From positions 1 through 29,910 of IMG/VR virus record IMGVR_UViG_3300042563_002292: a stretch of DNA of 29,910 nucleotides; one strand, 5' to 3'. A model generated the notes under the pieces. That model was not told the origin of the DNA. It saw only the letters and a list, made by a program, of their open reading frames with translations, and did not search any database. How positions within the stretch are numbered: position 1 is the first letter of the stretch; every line of letters begins with the position of its first letter. The stretch comes from a virus. The position numbers were made by a program, and so were the translations under genes. Positions 28,899-29,910 of the stretch are shown here, piece by piece.

Positions 28899-29027
28899 AT
28901 GATCCTCCCCTTCTTCGAACCGAACCTCGACGGACTGACGAACGACGACCTGGCGGTCGTCGCCGTCGTCGCCTGGTTCGTCGTGGCGCTTCTCGCTCTC
29001 GCTCACTTCACCAGCATCCGCAAATGA
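28899..29027 (+). CDS. 42-residue single-pass membrane protein
   Basis: The ATG at 28899 follows the preceding stop by one base. An acidic N-terminus (PNLDGLTNDD) leads into one strong membrane helix at about 19-37 (AVVAVVAWFVVALLALAHF) and a short basic end (TSIRK). A longer in-frame start at 28818 would only add text from inside the previous gene. The stop overlaps the next gene in ATGA. It may anchor a partner at the membrane; role unknown. Confidence 0.6.
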   Translation: MILPFFEPNLDGLTNDDLAVVAVVAWFVVALLALAHFTSIRK

Positions 29028-29773
29028 TCACGGAAAAATTCCACGTTACCCCTAAGTCTTCCAACGCGAAGACCGGGGATATCGTCGTGACGACTTCGAC
29101 GGCGACGACCTGTCCCCCGGCGTGTCCCCTCAAGAAAGAATGCTACGCTAAGAGCGGCCCGCTCGCTCTCCATTGGGGAGCCGTGACGAAGGGCAGCCGA
29201 GGCTCGACCTGGGAGCCGTTCCTCGACGACCTGGAGCGAGCCGTGCGCAAGGCTCCAGCCGGCCAAGTGTGGAGGCTGAACCAGGCGGGCGACCTACCAG
29301 GCTCCGGCAACACGATTGACGGCTTCCGGCTTCTCGACCTGGTGCGCCTGAACGCTCGCTCCGGCGGTCGTGGCTTCACCTACACGCACAAGCCGATCCT
29401 GGCAGCCGACGCTCTCCCAGGCTCATCCGGCGTTTCCGACCTGAACCTTGCGCTGATCCGTCACGCGAACCGGGCCGGCTTCACCGTCAACCTTTCGGCT
29501 AACAGCCTGGAACACGCCGACCGCATTATCGACACGACCTGGCGAACCGGGGGCCGGCTCCCGGTCGTCGTCTTGCTCCCTTCCGACGCTCCGGCGAGCC
29601 TGGTAACCCCAGGCGGTCGCCGGGTCGTCACCTGTCCTGCCCAGTTACGCGAAGGGGTCACCTGCAAAACCTGTCGGCTCTGTAGCCGATCCGACCGCTC
29701 AGTCGTCGTCGGCTTCCGGGCGCACGGCTCCCAGGCTAAGGGGGCGAGCCGGATAGCCCAGGCGACCGCCTGA
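29024..29773 (+). CDS. Cysteine-cluster protein of unknown function (widespread phage/plasmid family)
   Basis: A 249-residue protein. Two cysteine groups stand out: Cys30, Cys34 and Cys40 (TTCPPACPLKKECYAKSG), and Cys204 with Cys214-x2-Cys217-x2-Cys220. Between them are conserved-looking blocks: RLNQAGDLPGSGN at 84-96, GRGFTYTHKP at 115-124 and FTVNLSANSLEHADRI at 153-168, ending with VVVGFRAHGSQAK. From memory this matches an uncharacterised family found in phages and plasmids. The first cluster is of the kind that can bind an iron-sulphur centre, as in radical-SAM-like proteins and the phage Gp37/Gp68 group, but the spacing is C-x3-C-x5-C, not the canonical C-x3-C-x2-C. Metal binding is inference. 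Coupled to the membrane peptide gene by ATGA. Confidence 0.75.
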   Translation: MITEKFHVTPKSSNAKTGDIVVTTSTATTCPPACPLKKECYAKSGPLALHWGAVTKGSRGSTWEPFLDDLERAVRKAPAGQVWRLNQAGDLPGSGNTIDGFRLLDLVRLNARSGGRGFTYTHKPILAADALPGSSGVSDLNLALIRHANRAGFTVNLSANSLEHADRIIDTTWRTGGRLPVVVLLPSDAPASLVTPGGRRVVTCPAQLREGVTCKTCRLCSRSDRSVVVGFRAHGSQAKGASRIAQATA

Positions 29774-29910
29774 GACCTGGCAGCCGATCCTGACAGCAAC
29801 ACGCGACACGACGCTGATAACAACCTGACACTAACACCTGACGAGCTCACACCGGGCTGTCAAAACTTTTCCAAAAAGCTCATTTGGACAAAATGACGCT
29901 GCCGGATCAT
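29774..29910. other. Non-coding end of window with short direct repeats
   Basis: After the last stop, 137 bases without a gene. CCTGACAGCAACAC (29789-29802) and CCTGACACTAACAC (29824-29837) are imperfect direct repeats 35 bases apart. Near the end are TGTCAAA and TTTGGACAAAATG, words similar to the TTTGACAAAATG at 28260. Probably the start of another control region. Confidence 0.4.

Noticed and set aside
1-29910. tRNA genes, CRISPR arrays, integrase and attachment sites
   Set aside because: No cloverleaf-like sequence, regularly spaced repeats or recombinase motifs were seen; the window alone cannot exclude them elsewhere in the genome.

Overview
The window reads as part of the genome of a tailed, long-tailed (siphovirus-type) bacteriophage, or possibly a prophage. 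No integrase, repressor, tRNA, rRNA or CRISPR array was recognised. The head module follows the lambda order on the minus strand: small and large terminase, a gpW-position protein, portal, S49 protease, scaffold, major capsid, head-tail joining proteins, tail terminator, tail tube position, tail chaperone position, tape measure, then distal tail and fibre genes. A tape-measure gene without a sheath gene argues for a non-contractile tail. The host cannot be named from the sequence. A lipobox protein in the lysis region suggests a host with an outer membrane, and the weak use of Shine-Dalgarno sites plus the style of the metallophosphoesterase and primase would suit a Verrucomicrobiota-like host, but that is a guess.

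Layout. Bases 1-5923 (plus strand): a tightly overlapping metabolism and replication operon with small coiled-coil genes, a calcineurin-type metallophosphoesterase, a small helix-turn-helix protein, a C5 cytosine DNA methyltransferase carrying an overprinted second reading frame, and a primase-helicase fusion. Bases 5966-7444 (minus): a membrane-protein cluster that looks like a lysis cassette (holin-like, lipoprotein or spanin-like, tiny membrane proteins) without a recognisable endolysin. Bases 7449-17733 (minus): tail fibre, distal tail proteins, glycine-rich tape measure, tail assembly and head-tail joining genes. Bases 17829-24568 (minus): capsid and packaging genes. Bases 24565-25650 (minus): three small genes, one with a sigma-region-4-like helix-turn-helix just upstream of the terminase. 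Bases 25651-26054: non-coding, AT-rich and hairpin-rich. Bases 26055-27860 (minus): five small orphan genes. Bases 27861-28492: a non-coding region between diverging operons, built as two nested perfect 17-bp inverted repeats around an AT-rich core, a candidate origin or bidirectional control region. Bases 28493-29773 (plus): three genes, the last a cysteine-cluster protein.

How it fits together. The plus-strand left operon would replicate and modify the DNA. The long minus-strand block would make the virion and lyse the cell. Five intergenic gaps in that minus-strand block each carry the same word, TTTGAC-N4-GGCWA, in the coding orientation and a short distance upstream of a start codon. I do not recognise this as a known element, and it is the best candidate for an undescribed control system here. 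The second genome-wide signal is near-absence of the tetranucleotide CATG (two copies found by reading, about 110 expected), which suggests selection by a CATG-specific restriction system.
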